NCBI GenBank assembly: GCA_947500545.1
Contig: CANMSO010000002.1
Span: forward strand, 1-64,000
DNA length: 64,000 nt
Direction of reading: 5' to 3'
Origin: an uncultured Aquimarina sp.
GTDB taxonomy: Bacteria; Bacteroidota; Bacteroidia; Flavobacteriales; Flavobacteriaceae
This document shows, in pieces, positions 47,360-56,716 of the stretch (position 1 is the first letter of the stretch; each line of letters opens with the position of its first letter). Both the position numbers and the translations under genes were made by a program. Below the pieces are notes generated by a model, which did no database searches, was not told the DNA's origin, and worked only from the letters and a program-made list of their open reading frames with translations.

Positions 47360-48373
47360 TTATAATTCACTTAAAAATTGTTGAATTCTAGTTGACATTT
47401 CTTGATTTTCCATTCCAATATTTGAATGAGTTCTATTTTCATATATAAACAATTCAAAGTTTTCATCAAGACCTAAACTTGTCATTTTATTTAATAATTT
47501 TTCTCCCTGAGATTTTGGTACGAAAATGTCATCTTCCCCCATGTGTAGTTGAGATAAAGGTAAATTTTGAGCAAAATAAATTGGAGAACTAGCAATCATC
47601 TTATGTCTAGCTTCAGTTATTGTTATATCACCGTTAATTAATTCTTGTAAAAATTGACACTGATATTCAGAATCATTTTCATTTTGTGAAGCGAGTTCTA
47701 GCATATTAGTAGGCGAAACAATACCAACTATTCTTTTAACACGTTCATCACGTTCCCCCATCAGTAGAGCTACGGTTCCACCTCTGCTACCACCAGTAAC
47801 AGCCACTCTATCGGTATTAGCGTTAATTTCGGTGTTTTCTATAATATTTAAAAATGCTATAGCGTCATTAGTAGCACTATCAAATGCATCACAATGTCTT
47901 CCTTCAGATTTTGGCGAGGTATATACATTCCCATTAATAGTTAGACTTAGTGATTGTCCTCTTAAGGCAGGAATAGCAAAAATAAAAGGAAGGCCATTGT
48001 CGTCATTTAGGTTTAGATTGAATAAGTTTGTTGTTGTCTCTAGAGAAAACCCGTAGATACTCATTCTAACAGGAAGAGGAGTAGTAGTCTCTGGTATTAT
48101 TAATGCCCCATATTCTTTAAATCCATCAACTTCAAATGATACTATTTTTAAAACCGTACCAACTGTTCCTATAGGTGTTTCTTCCTCTACCGCATATCCA
48201 TTGGGGGATAAGTCTCTTGACGCCCAATCCATTAATACTGTATCTAATTCAGCTTGGGTAGGTTCAGAAAATAATTCTTGTCTATTGAATCCATCAAGAA
48301 ATTCATCGGTATCACAAGCTTCTAAAAAAGGAAAAAGCGTTAAAAATATAATCATTGTTTTAATATTATTCAT
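47360..48373 (-). CDS. Exported alpha/beta-hydrolase lipoprotein
   Basis: A 337-residue lipoprotein (LFPFLEACDTDEF) with an alpha/beta-hydrolase fold: nucleophile Ser196 in TGGSRGGTVALL, acid Asp near HMGEDDIFVP, His in ENRTHSNIG. It resembles prolyl-oligopeptidase-like or acetyl-xylan-esterase-like enzymes. It starts four bases after the GntR gene. Confidence 0.82.
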   Translation of the reverse strand: MNNIKTMIIFLTLFPFLEACDTDEFLDGFNRQELFSEPTQAELDTVLMDWASRDLSPNGYAVEEETPIGTVGTVLKIVSFEVDGFKEYGALIIPETTTPLPVRMSIYGFSLETTTNLFNLNLNDDNGLPFIFAIPALRGQSLSLTINGNVYTSPKSEGRHCDAFDSATNDAIAFLNIIENTEINANTDRVAVTGGSRGGTVALLMGERDERVKRIVGIVSPTNMLELASQNENDSEYQCQFLQELINGDITITEARHKMIASSPIYFAQNLPLSQLHMGEDDIFVPKSQGEKLLNKMTSLGLDENFELFIYENRTHSNIGMENQEMSTRIQQFLSEL

Positions 48374-48377
48374 TGTC

Positions 48378-49025
48378 TTAAATTTGATTGTTATTATGAT
48401 TGATTAATTCTGTTTTAATAAAGTTAATACTGGATAACCAATTCTCTTTAACCTCATTTGCTGCCAAGACTAAATCTCTAGCTTCAATATGCTTAATAAT
48501 GCGACGGTGGTTTGATGATGAATTAACGACTAAAGCATTAATTTTCATAAAATGATATTCATATAAAAAAATTCGAATTTTTAGGTCGTGTAGAATGGTC
48601 TTTAGCGTTATGTTTGAATAGTTTTCTAATAAAATCTCGTGGAACTTAAAATCAAGTTTTAGGGATACAATAGAGCTGTTTGATTTATCTAGTTTATCCT
48701 GTGTTTCTCTTAATAGATGAATATTGAGTTCGGAATAGTCTGAATTTTCTACAGCTAGGTATTCTAAATTTGCGATAATCTCATATATTTCTATCGCATC
48801 CTTTGTATTCATTTGAGGAATAAAGAAACCTCTATTAGGAATAATCTCTACGATATTTGATTGTGCTAATTGCGTTAATGCTTCTCTGACAGGTGTAACA
48901 CTGACACCAAGCTCTGTGGATAGTTGAGTTAATGATATTTTTTCACCAAAGCTGATTTTACCATTAAACATTTTGTTTTGAAGGTGATTTTTCACCTCTG
49001 ACCGTAAGGACTTTATTTTTATCAT
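48378..49025 (-). CDS. GntR-family regulator (FadR/FCD type)
   Basis: A 215-residue protein: N-terminal winged helix (~5-75; LTQLSTELGVSVTPVREALTQLAQ) and a helical FCD effector domain (~80-210). It is the first gene of a minus-strand run of exported hydrolases, with gaps of 4, 28, 28 and 29 bases. It probably controls that operon in response to a small organic acid. The promoter should be in 49,026-49,161. Confidence 0.9.
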   Translation of the reverse strand: MIKIKSLRSEVKNHLQNKMFNGKISFGEKISLTQLSTELGVSVTPVREALTQLAQSNIVEIIPNRGFFIPQMNTKDAIEIYEIIANLEYLAVENSDYSELNIHLLRETQDKLDKSNSSIVSLKLDFKFHEILLENYSNITLKTILHDLKIRIFLYEYHFMKINALVVNSSSNHRRIIKHIEARDLVLAANEVKENWLSSINFIKTELINHNNNQI

Positions 49026-49161
49026 AAATCAAATATAATATACGATTTAACATATACAAAAATTTTAATAAAATAATAACTTTTTTTGAATACTGGCAAT
49101 ACTATAGCCTTATTATAAAGTTGATACTTTACTATTTTGATGGTAATATGCAATAAATTCA

Positions 49162-50259
49162 TCATTGTTTACCAAAATTAAAAGACGATGGACTCGTGTT
49201 GTTGTTTATTAAAGTTGTATTATAAAAAGGCAAACGAAAAAATAGATAGGCCTTTTTATTGTTTTTGTTTTTAAAAATAAGATAACGTAATTCAGCCCCA
49301 GACTCAAAACGTAGTCCATAAGGTGAGTTTTTTTCTGTTTGATTAAGATTAAAGGAATTAATTGCACTTCCATATAAAAAAGCACTGAACTTACTTTCGG
49401 GAAAATTAAGATGGTATCTGAATTGTAATGGGAATTCAAAGTTTAAATTATTTGAATAATTATTCCAATCAGAATTATTGCTTAGAGAATAAAACTTCCT
49501 AAAGTGAGCACCGAAAGCAATCGATGAGCTTTCAGTTATTGGATTAAGATAATTCAAACCTAATGCTATACTATAATTTGTCGTAGACAACACTATTTCT
49601 TTTTGCTTTTGGTCTGACGATGCAGTTTTAACCAAACTTGTGCTTTTTGCTTTTGATATGTTATTTTTAAAAGGTGCTGTTTTTCGGTTCTGCTTTTCGG
49701 TTTCACCCGTGTTGATTTTTTGAGCGTAGGGAATATCGGTTTTGGTAGAATCTTTAGTATCGTTTCCAACTACTGGATTTTGAACCGAATTCGTTTTTTT
49801 TGTTTCAAGGTTATTCTTATTAGATGGGGTGGATACTTTTTTCTTTTGTTCGGTACTAACAATATTAATTTTAGGGGGATAGGAAACCTCTTTTTTGATT
49901 GTGTCCAAGGTTTCGTTTATAACAATTATGGTATCTTTTTTTGAAACAAAAGGTTCTTTTTGGATAAATGCGGTAGAATCAATAACTGTCTCTTTAACAG
50001 ATAAAGTATCTGGCTTTTCAATAGCTATAATTGTATTCGTATCTTTTTTAGGGGTGCTCTGTTTTTTCATGGTATAATAAAAAATCCCTATCACGATGAT
50101 AAGCGATAAACCTATGAATGGTAGCAATCCGCTACCAGAACCTGAAACTGTTCCAAGGCTAACTTTGTTCCAGACTTTCTCTTCGTCGAATTCCAAATTT
50201 GGAACCTTGTTTAAAGATTCAATCTGGTTTTTTATATAATGGTCAAATTCTTCTTTCAT
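49162..50259 (-). CDS. Membrane anti-sigma-like protein with C-terminal beta-barrel
   Basis: A 365-residue protein. The N-terminal ~45 residues are cytoplasmic (MKEEFDHYIKNQIESLNKVPNLEFDEEKVW), then a single transmembrane helix (GLLPFIGLSLIIVIGIFYYTM), a Lys/Thr/Asn-rich linker, and a C-terminal part with alternating beta strands like an outer-membrane barrel. It overlaps the ECF sigma gene by four bases, so it is the probable anti-sigma factor. No zinc motif is seen. Confidence 0.78.
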   Translation of the reverse strand: MKEEFDHYIKNQIESLNKVPNLEFDEEKVWNKVSLGTVSGSGSGLLPFIGLSLIIVIGIFYYTMKKQSTPKKDTNTIIAIEKPDTLSVKETVIDSTAFIQKEPFVSKKDTIIVINETLDTIKKEVSYPPKINIVSTEQKKKVSTPSNKNNLETKKTNSVQNPVVGNDTKDSTKTDIPYAQKINTGETEKQNRKTAPFKNNISKAKSTSLVKTASSDQKQKEIVLSTTNYSIALGLNYLNPITESSSIAFGAHFRKFYSLSNNSDWNNYSNNLNFEFPLQFRYHLNFPESKFSAFLYGSAINSFNLNQTEKNSPYGLRFESGAELRYLIFKNKNNKKAYLFFRLPFYNTTLINNNTSPSSFNFGKQ

Positions 50260-50798
50260 ATGTTTGTTTTGACCATTAATTTTTTTAACTTTTCTCTTGC
50301 TTTTGTAAGCTGAGACCTTGAAGTACTCTCTCCAATATCCAACATTTTGGCTATCTCTTTATGAGAAAAACCTTCAATAGCGTGAAGATTAAAAACAGTA
50401 CGATACCCAATAGGTAGTGTAAGAATCAAATTGTAAATATCTTTTGCTTCTAGTTCCGTATTTATAATGGGTTCAGTATTGGCTAATAGTGTCTCTTTCT
50501 CATCATATACTATCATTTTTCTTTTTCGTAAAAACATAAGGCTTTCATTTACCATTATCTTTTTTATCCAACCTTCAAAACTTTTAGCATCCCGATATTC
50601 CACTTTAGACAGATTATTAAACACTTTGATAAATCCCTCAGATAAAACATCTTCCGTGTCCTGTTTGTGGGCGATATAACTGTAGCAGTGCATAAACATT
50701 TTCTGCGTATAAGCTTTGTAAAGTGCTTTTTGAGCCTTTTTATTGCCTTTGCGGCATTGTACAATTGTTTGTTTGTTTATCAAATTACGTCGAATCAA
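50256..50798 (-). CDS. ECF RNA polymerase sigma factor
   Basis: A 180-residue sigma-70-family factor with region 2 (AYTQKMFMHCYSYIAHKQDTEDVLSEGFIKVF) and region 4 (LPIGYRTVFNLHAIEGFSHKEIAKMLDIGESTSRSQL). Co-translated with the anti-sigma-like gene. Confidence 0.92.
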   Translation of the reverse strand: MIRRNLINKQTIVQCRKGNKKAQKALYKAYTQKMFMHCYSYIAHKQDTEDVLSEGFIKVFNNLSKVEYRDAKSFEGWIKKIMVNESLMFLRKRKMIVYDEKETLLANTEPIINTELEAKDIYNLILTLPIGYRTVFNLHAIEGFSHKEIAKMLDIGESTSRSQLTKAREKLKKLMVKTNI

Positions 50799-50835
50799 AA
50801 AAATGTAAGATATAAAATTGGTCTGAGGGTTTTGC

Positions 50836-51249
50836 CTACCTCAGGGCAACTGATTTTATATCTAATTCCTGTTTTGCAGTTGATTCAGTAACTTCTACTA
50901 AATCTGGTTTCCCAAGTAACATATTTCTTACGATGAAAGAACGCAAATAATAAACCTTTCCTGACTCAAGGTTTATTTTAATCGTTTTACCCTTTACCTT
51001 AAAACATGTTTGGCCTGGTTCTAAATTTAATACCAGATGTACTCCATTTTTTATTTTTGTTATTTTTTCCTCATTGATTCTGAGGTTAAATACCCAACCA
51101 AAACCAATAATTTTATTAGGACGGTAGATATGCACCACAGCAAGGTTTTCTTTCGAAGAAGAGGGACTAGTTTTGGTATTTCCGCTTGAAAAAGTAGGTG
51201 TCAAGAATAACATTAAAGTTAATGTCGACATAATGAATGTTTTTTTCAT
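50836..51249 (-). CDS. DUF2846-like exported protein
   Basis: A 137-residue protein with signal peptide (MKKTFIMSTLTLMLFLTPTFSSG) and the pattern VHIYRPNKIIGFGWVFNLRINEEKI, resembling DUF2846. The function is unknown. It precedes the sigma gene by 37 bases on the same strand and may share its transcript. Confidence 0.7.
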   Translation of the reverse strand: MKKTFIMSTLTLMLFLTPTFSSGNTKTSPSSSKENLAVVHIYRPNKIIGFGWVFNLRINEEKITKIKNGVHLVLNLEPGQTCFKVKGKTIKINLESGKVYYLRSFIVRNMLLGKPDLVEVTESTAKQELDIKSVALR

Positions 51250-51580
51250 CTTTATTTTTTTAATTTATTTCAACTCATTAATAAGCTCTACTTCTAGAAT
51301 GCATTAATAATCGATTTCGCTGCTTGGGTTGAAAAAAGATGATGACGTTCAATGAGAAGAATGTTTCATTGAACATTTAATGGTTATTTCAAAAAAGTTT
51401 GACGGTCCATTAAAACGGCCAATTGAAAGAATGAACGAAGAAAATTGTTGAAGTTTCAGGAAAAGTTCATTTAATAGAACACTTGGAAATCAATTTATTG
51501 TCCTCATATATCAATGAAAGTTTTTTTACCAAACCTCTCAATTCATTTTGTTATAATTCTTTAGCACATTTATCAATAAG
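51250..51580. other. Intergenic region with one inverted repeat
   Basis: No gene seen. A perfect inverted repeat GTTCAATGA (51347-51355) / TCATTGAAC (51366-51374) is the only clear structure. It is upstream of the DUF2846-like gene and could be an operator. Confidence 0.5.
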
Positions 51581-52373
51581 TCATGAGGTAGTGCGTGAGC
51601 TTGGTTTTTTATTAATTCCTTCTATGGTCTCTGCTGCTACCATTGCATTAACTATCGTTTCTTCTACAGCTTGAGCAGTTGCTTCAAAAAGAGGTGTCAT
51701 ATGGTCATTGGGAAGGGTTTCAACTACAGTTATTTCATCTTTACTATAGCATTCTCTTGGCCGTTGAAAAGGCAATGAAAATATCGCCAGAACTATTACT
51801 TCCATACCCACCAACCAAGGCAATTCCTAAAGGCACTCTTTGTGTAATTCGTTTTAATTAATGTGATAATAGTGGCGCGTCAGTTGCAACTACAACAATT
51901 ATTGACCCATCACCTTCTTTCCTTCTTGATTTGGGCGGGGCGTTGTTCACATAATTTAATTTATCTCTTAACTCCCTACCCACAAGTACTCCCGCAATGG
52001 TCAAGTTCTTTTTTGCACCAAAATTAGACTGTACAATTCGCCCAAGGTATAATCGAATCTTTTATTTTAACCTTTCTAGAAGCTGTTCCAGTGCCACCTT
52101 TGAAACCTAAACACATCATTCCAGTGCTGCCTCCTACGTTTCCTTCATTGATTTTTCCAGTTGATGCATTATCAATAGCTTCCAAAACATGTTTTCTTTG
52201 CTATGAAAACCATAAATATCATTTAGAAACCCATCGTAGGTTTCTGCAACCACCGGATAGGTGTAGCACCAGTCTTCACCGCTATACCAATCTGTGTCTA
52301 CGTACCAGTTTAGAACAGCATCTCGAACGACCCCCGACACTGTTGGTATGAGTTATCACGATAGGGGTTTCTA
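51581..52373 (-). pseudogene. Broken P1-family peptidase (DmpA-like)
   Basis: Read in several minus-strand frames, the region encodes pieces of one P1-family (DmpA/BapA) aminopeptidase: ETPIVITHTNSVG, GVVRDAV, PVVAETYDGFLNDIYGFH, a segment ending GMMCLGFKGGTGTASR, ALVGGYGSNSSGDIFIAFST (with the self-processing Ser motif) and NDHMTPLFEATAQAVEETI. The pieces are separated by frameshifts and at least one stop, including a shift at a G5 run near 52,333. The N-terminal ~100 residues are missing. These enzymes cleave D-amino or beta-amino peptides. Confidence 0.82.
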
Positions 52374-52471
52374 AAAAAAAACTGATTCCGTTACCCAAGC
52401 TGTCCTAATTTTAGTAAGACTACACAAGTATTAAGGTAAAATAAGTAGTTTGAAATCAAGTAAGTATATAA

Positions 52472-53359
52472 TCAAGTTATTTCTAGTTTATATCCTTTTC
52501 CAAAAATATTGACTATGTTCACTTTTGGATTAGGTTCCAGTTTTTTTCTTAGTTTGGAAATAAAAATATCCAAGCTTCTGCCAACTATAACCCCTTCTTC
52601 TCCCCAAACTCGTTCCTCCAACTCTAATCTTTCAATGACCTCATTTTGCCTGTTTGCAAACACAGATAGTAGTTTGGATTCTTTAGCTGTGAGTTTGGTT
52701 TTCTTATTGTCATGAAAGATAAAATGCTCATCTGGATTGAATAAAAAAGAACCTATTTTTAATATATCATTTGATTTTTTCAGGAATTTTTCATCTGTAT
52801 TTTCGAGCTTAGACTTCTTATCAAATTTTGATACTCCGAGTACAATAAAGAACAATCCGATGGCAGAAAGTCCTATTCTTATAGGCTTGTGACTTAAGAA
52901 GCTTTTCTGAGTAATATCGAAACTGATATTTACATAATAACAATTCTCTTCTAAATCTCTATCGGTGCAGGGCACTATCTCATCCTGTTGAGACGCAATT
53001 ATGGCGTACCCATAAACAATCTGGTTATTGCTACATTCAAGTACATTTACTATGTAATCTCTTTTTATTTCATTGACTTGAAAAACATGATCAATTATAC
53101 TTACTATGGAATCTGGTTTAAAAGAGAAACTATTCTCAAAGCGTAATTGAAACTCGTTTTGATTCATTTTTTTTACTGGTAATACTAGTGAGGTTTTATC
53201 CCCAATATTAAGAAGAATTTCGTGCCCTACTTTTCTAATAACAAGGATTTCCTTTCCTTTTTCAAAATCAGTCGGAGTATTATCTAGAAATGAACTAATG
53301 AAAGGGAAAATAGTTAGTAATAAGCCTACTGTAATAAGAATGGGATATTGAAATTTCAT
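52472..53359 (-). CDS. Membrane-bound winged-helix transcriptional regulator
   Basis: A 295-residue one-component regulator. It has a membrane helix at the N-terminus (YPILITVGLLLTIFPFI), a ~140-residue extracytoplasmic domain, a second helix (IRIGLSAIGLFFIVLGVS), and a C-terminal OmpR/PhoB-type winged helix (LTAKESKLLSVFANRQNEVIERLELEERVWG). The domain order is opposite to ToxR. An upstream ATG at 53419 would add 20 residues; 53359 gives a better first helix. The divergent FKBP gene may be a target (inference). Confidence 0.85.
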   Translation of the reverse strand: MKFQYPILITVGLLLTIFPFISSFLDNTPTDFEKGKEILVIRKVGHEILLNIGDKTSLVLPVKKMNQNEFQLRFENSFSFKPDSIVSIIDHVFQVNEIKRDYIVNVLECSNNQIVYGYAIIASQQDEIVPCTDRDLEENCYYVNISFDITQKSFLSHKPIRIGLSAIGLFFIVLGVSKFDKKSKLENTDEKFLKKSNDILKIGSFLFNPDEHFIFHDNKKTKLTAKESKLLSVFANRQNEVIERLELEERVWGEEGVIVGRSLDIFISKLRKKLEPNPKVNIVNIFGKGYKLEIT

Positions 53360-53552
53360 ATGCAAAGCTAAAATTTTAAAAATGCCAATACAATTCTTCA
53401 ATATTATTTCTACCGTCAAATATCTTTTTTTGATAGCATTTACCTGAAAATTTACAAGTTGGTTACAAATTATTTACAAGTCAGATAAGCCTATTGGTAC
53501 ATTGATGTTGTTTTTTTGAATACTAAATTGAACGACAAGTAATTTATTACAT

Positions 53553-53957
53553 ATGAAACTAACAAGAATAATAATTTTATTTCTAGCAGTGAGTAGTTGC
53601 GCAACCGGATATATAAAAACTGAAACGGGGTTAAAGTATACAATTTTAAAAAAAGGTAAAGGCGAAAAGACCGAAATTGGGGATGAGATTCTACTTTATG
53701 AAACCACGTCATATAGAAATGGTACTGTCCTCTACTCTAATGAAAATTCTGGGAGCCCCATTAAAGTAAAAATAGGAGCAGGTCAAGTTACTGCTGCAGT
53801 TGATGAAGGACTACAGGGTATGAGAACTGGAGAAGTAAGACAACTAATCGCTACGCCTAATTTGGTCAAAAGAACATTTTATCCTGAAAATACCTCACCA
53901 GATTCTACTTTAGTGATTAAAATGATATTACATAAAATTATACCTAGTGATCAATAG
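53553..53957 (+). CDS. FKBP-type peptidyl-prolyl isomerase lipoprotein
   Basis: A 134-residue lipoprotein (LFLAVSSCATGY) with one FKBP domain: KYTILKKGKGEKTEIGDEILLYE, GAGQVTAAVDEGLQGMRTGEVRQLIATP. Probable periplasmic foldase. Divergent from the winged-helix regulator gene. Confidence 0.87.
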   Translation: MKLTRIIILFLAVSSCATGYIKTETGLKYTILKKGKGEKTEIGDEILLYETTSYRNGTVLYSNENSGSPIKVKIGAGQVTAAVDEGLQGMRTGEVRQLIATPNLVKRTFYPENTSPDSTLVIKMILHKIIPSDQ

Positions 53958-54101
53958 TTTGAATAATAATCCAGTAGATTGAAAAATAGGTTTTGATAAA
54001 AATTACACTTTAATATAATTCAAGTAAACTCATAGAAGGTGTAGTATCTCTACTGTAACAATTGTCATATTTAGCAATCCTTAAATAAAATAGCATACCA
54101 A

Positions 54102-55238
54102 ATGATTATATCTAGAATATTACCAATTTTACTTAGTAGTATATTTTTTATCCATAGTTGTAAAAGTCAAAGGAAAGATTCTGATAAAGAGCACGATTCA
54201 ATTGCTTTAAAAAGTACAGAGCTAGAAAATGATATTCCCAAATTACTTGAAAAGTACGAAGTCCCAGCTGTCTCAGTAGCAGTGATAGAAGATGGTTCTA
54301 TTGTTTGGTCATCTGTCTTTGGGATGAAGGACAAACAATCAAAAGCTGATAAGGAGACACTTTTCCTAACGGCCTCAATTGCTAAACCTGTTACAGCCGA
54401 AGTTTTTTTGCGACTTATATCTCAAGGCAAAGTTGCACTAGATGAACCAATGTATAAATATTGGCTTGACCCAGATATAGCCGATGACCCAAGAGCTAAA
54501 ACACTCACTCCCCGCCATGTACTTACCCATCAAACTGGTTTCAAAAATTGGCGCTATATGACTAATGACACATTGCGCTTTGAAAGACAACCAGGATTAG
54601 AAGTAGGATATTCTGGTGAAGGACTTCTTTATCTAGTTCGGTTTGTTGAAAAGAAACTTAATCGATCATTTAATGACATTGCCAATGAAGTTTTGTTTAT
54701 TCCAGAAAATATGTCTAATAGTTCTTTAATAAAACAAGATTGGTACAAAGACAGGCTAGCAGCACCAAAGTTCGCAAATGGAACATGGGGAGAACCAATC
54801 GAAAGAGATCAGGTTATAGGGGCTGGAGGTTTACACACCACTAGTGAAGAATATGCCAAGTTTATTATAAGTATAATGGATAATAGAGCAATTTCCGAAG
54901 CTTTAAGGAAAGAGCAATTTACCATTTCCAAGAACCAAACTGTACAATGCAGGGAATCAGCAACAACGCCCGAAGCATGTCCAAAGAGATTAGGTTTTGG
55001 ATTGGGTTGGTATATTTATGAATTTGAGCAGGAAACGATTATAGGTCATAGTGGGGCAAATAATGGGGAGCGAACATTGGCAGTTTTTAGTCTTGAAAAT
55101 AGAACAGGTCTTGTGGTAATGACTAACGGAGCTAACGGCAACTACGTTATCTATGATATAGCCAAAATAGTTGGTTTGAATGAAAATTTTATTGATATAG
55201 AGAAGCCAAGTAAACCATTTTCGTCAACTAGAAAATAG
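54102..55238 (+). CDS. Serine hydrolase lipoprotein (beta-lactamase fold)
   Basis: A 378-residue lipoprotein (FFIHSCKSQ). SxxK at 92-95 (ASIAKP), second motif YSGEG at 170-174 instead of the usual YxN, and HSGANNG near the end. The YSGEG form is shared with the next gene but not with 45673-47331. Substrate unknown. Confidence 0.86.
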   Translation: MIISRILPILLSSIFFIHSCKSQRKDSDKEHDSIALKSTELENDIPKLLEKYEVPAVSVAVIEDGSIVWSSVFGMKDKQSKADKETLFLTASIAKPVTAEVFLRLISQGKVALDEPMYKYWLDPDIADDPRAKTLTPRHVLTHQTGFKNWRYMTNDTLRFERQPGLEVGYSGEGLLYLVRFVEKKLNRSFNDIANEVLFIPENMSNSSLIKQDWYKDRLAAPKFANGTWGEPIERDQVIGAGGLHTTSEEYAKFIISIMDNRAISEALRKEQFTISKNQTVQCRESATTPEACPKRLGFGLGWYIYEFEQETIIGHSGANNGERTLAVFSLENRTGLVVMTNGANGNYVIYDIAKIVGLNENFIDIEKPSKPFSSTRK

Positions 55239-55342
55239 ATTCTTCTATTGTTCAAAAGAAGAAAAGTTAATTTTAATGAAATAACAGATAACCTTTTTAC
55301 AAAAAACAACCGTCTTAAGAATAAACACCTCCTTTAATAGAA

Positions 55343-56716
55343 ATGAATAAATTAATTATAACATCACTAGCCTCTATTGCCCTTCTAATATCCTGTAATG
55401 AGAACAAACGAAAGCAGAATAAGATACAGAAAAATATTTTTGTTGAGAATGTTGATTCTTTACTAAATGAAGAAATTCCGAAACTGCAATCTGAACAAAA
55501 TGTGCCAGCTGTTGGAGTTGGGTTAATTAAGGATGGAAAGATTAAATTCATAAATGTCTACGGAGAGCATCAACTTGGAAAAAAAGCAATGAAAAATACA
55601 ATTTTCAATGTAGCCTCGATAACCAAGGTAGTTACAACAATGACCGTTTTGAAATTGATAGATGAAGACAATTGGAAATTGGATGAACCACTTTACAATT
55701 ACTGGGTTGACCCAGACATACTAAATGATTCCTTGCATAAAAAAATAACAACAAGACATTCGTTGACCCATACCATAGGCTTTAACAACTGGAGAAGAAT
55801 GAACGATTCGGGTAGATTGGAATTTGATTTTGAACCAGGAGCTAAATATCAATATTCAGGAGAAGGAATGGAATATTTGAAGATGGCCTTAGAAAATAAG
55901 TTCAATAAAGATTTGGGGGAACTAGCTGATTCACTAATATTCAAGCCATTGAATATGAAGGATGCCACTTTAAAATGGATTCATGAAAAAGATACATTGA
56001 GGTTTGCCAAATGGTTTGACGGCAATGGAAACGAACACGGTGTTGACGACTACAGCACACCAGATGCTGATGCAGCGGATGATTTATTGATTACAGTCGA
56101 GGATTTATCCAAATTTGGAATTGCAGTTATGGATACTACAATTATAAGCAAATCACTTTTTAATGAGATGGTAGAACCTCAAATTGATATTCATGATAAT
56201 GCAAATCAAGGATTAGGATGGACAATAGTAAGTGATTTGCCCGATAAAAGTTATGCTCTAAATCACGATGGAGGTGATATGGGTGTAGCAACTTCAATTA
56301 TTCTTTTACCGAATTCTAAAAGTGGAATTATCGTATTCACTAATGGAGATAACGGGAGGATTCTTTGCAACGCAATTGTAAAAAAAGCCATTAAATTCGG
56401 AGACCAAATCATCCAAAAATTATATTGGGGTGGTGAAATACCAGAAGTAATAAAAATTAATCATGACTTATTACAAAAGTATTCTGGAACTTATCAAACG
56501 AATCAAAATACAGAGTTGTCTTTTATTAAAAGAGACAATGCCTTAAAAATAGAGGGAGAAGGTGTTCCAGGAGTTGAAATTTACCCAAAATCCGATGTCG
56601 AATTTTTCCCTACTGACTTTGAAGTATTTTTTAAGTTTATGGAAGTTGAAGAAGGAATGAAATTTGAATTAATAAGTCAGGGTAAAATTATTTTAGAGGG
56701 AATCAAAAATCAATAG
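55343..56716 (+). CDS. Serine hydrolase lipoprotein, paralogue of preceding gene
   Basis: A 457-residue lipoprotein (SIALLISCNENK). SxxK at 92-95 (ASITKV), YSGEG at ~171-175, HDGGDMG near ~310. Same residue numbers as the neighbour at 54102, so a tandem duplication is likely. The C-terminal ~80 residues are an extra beta domain (LLQKYSGTYQTNQ) lacking in the neighbour. Confidence 0.86.
   Translation: MNKLIITSLASIALLISCNENKRKQNKIQKNIFVENVDSLLNEEIPKLQSEQNVPAVGVGLIKDGKIKFINVYGEHQLGKKAMKNTIFNVASITKVVTTMTVLKLIDEDNWKLDEPLYNYWVDPDILNDSLHKKITTRHSLTHTIGFNNWRRMNDSGRLEFDFEPGAKYQYSGEGMEYLKMALENKFNKDLGELADSLIFKPLNMKDATLKWIHEKDTLRFAKWFDGNGNEHGVDDYSTPDADAADDLLITVEDLSKFGIAVMDTTIISKSLFNEMVEPQIDIHDNANQGLGWTIVSDLPDKSYALNHDGGDMGVATSIILLPNSKSGIIVFTNGDNGRILCNAIVKKAIKFGDQIIQKLYWGGEIPEVIKINHDLLQKYSGTYQTNQNTELSFIKRDNALKIEGEGVPGVEIYPKSDVEFFPTDFEVFFKFMEVEEGMKFELISQGKIILEGIKNQ

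Noticed and set aside
51483..52351. Plus-strand frames in the peptidase remnant
   Set aside because: They are the complement of the P1-family pieces, which carry the recognisable motifs.
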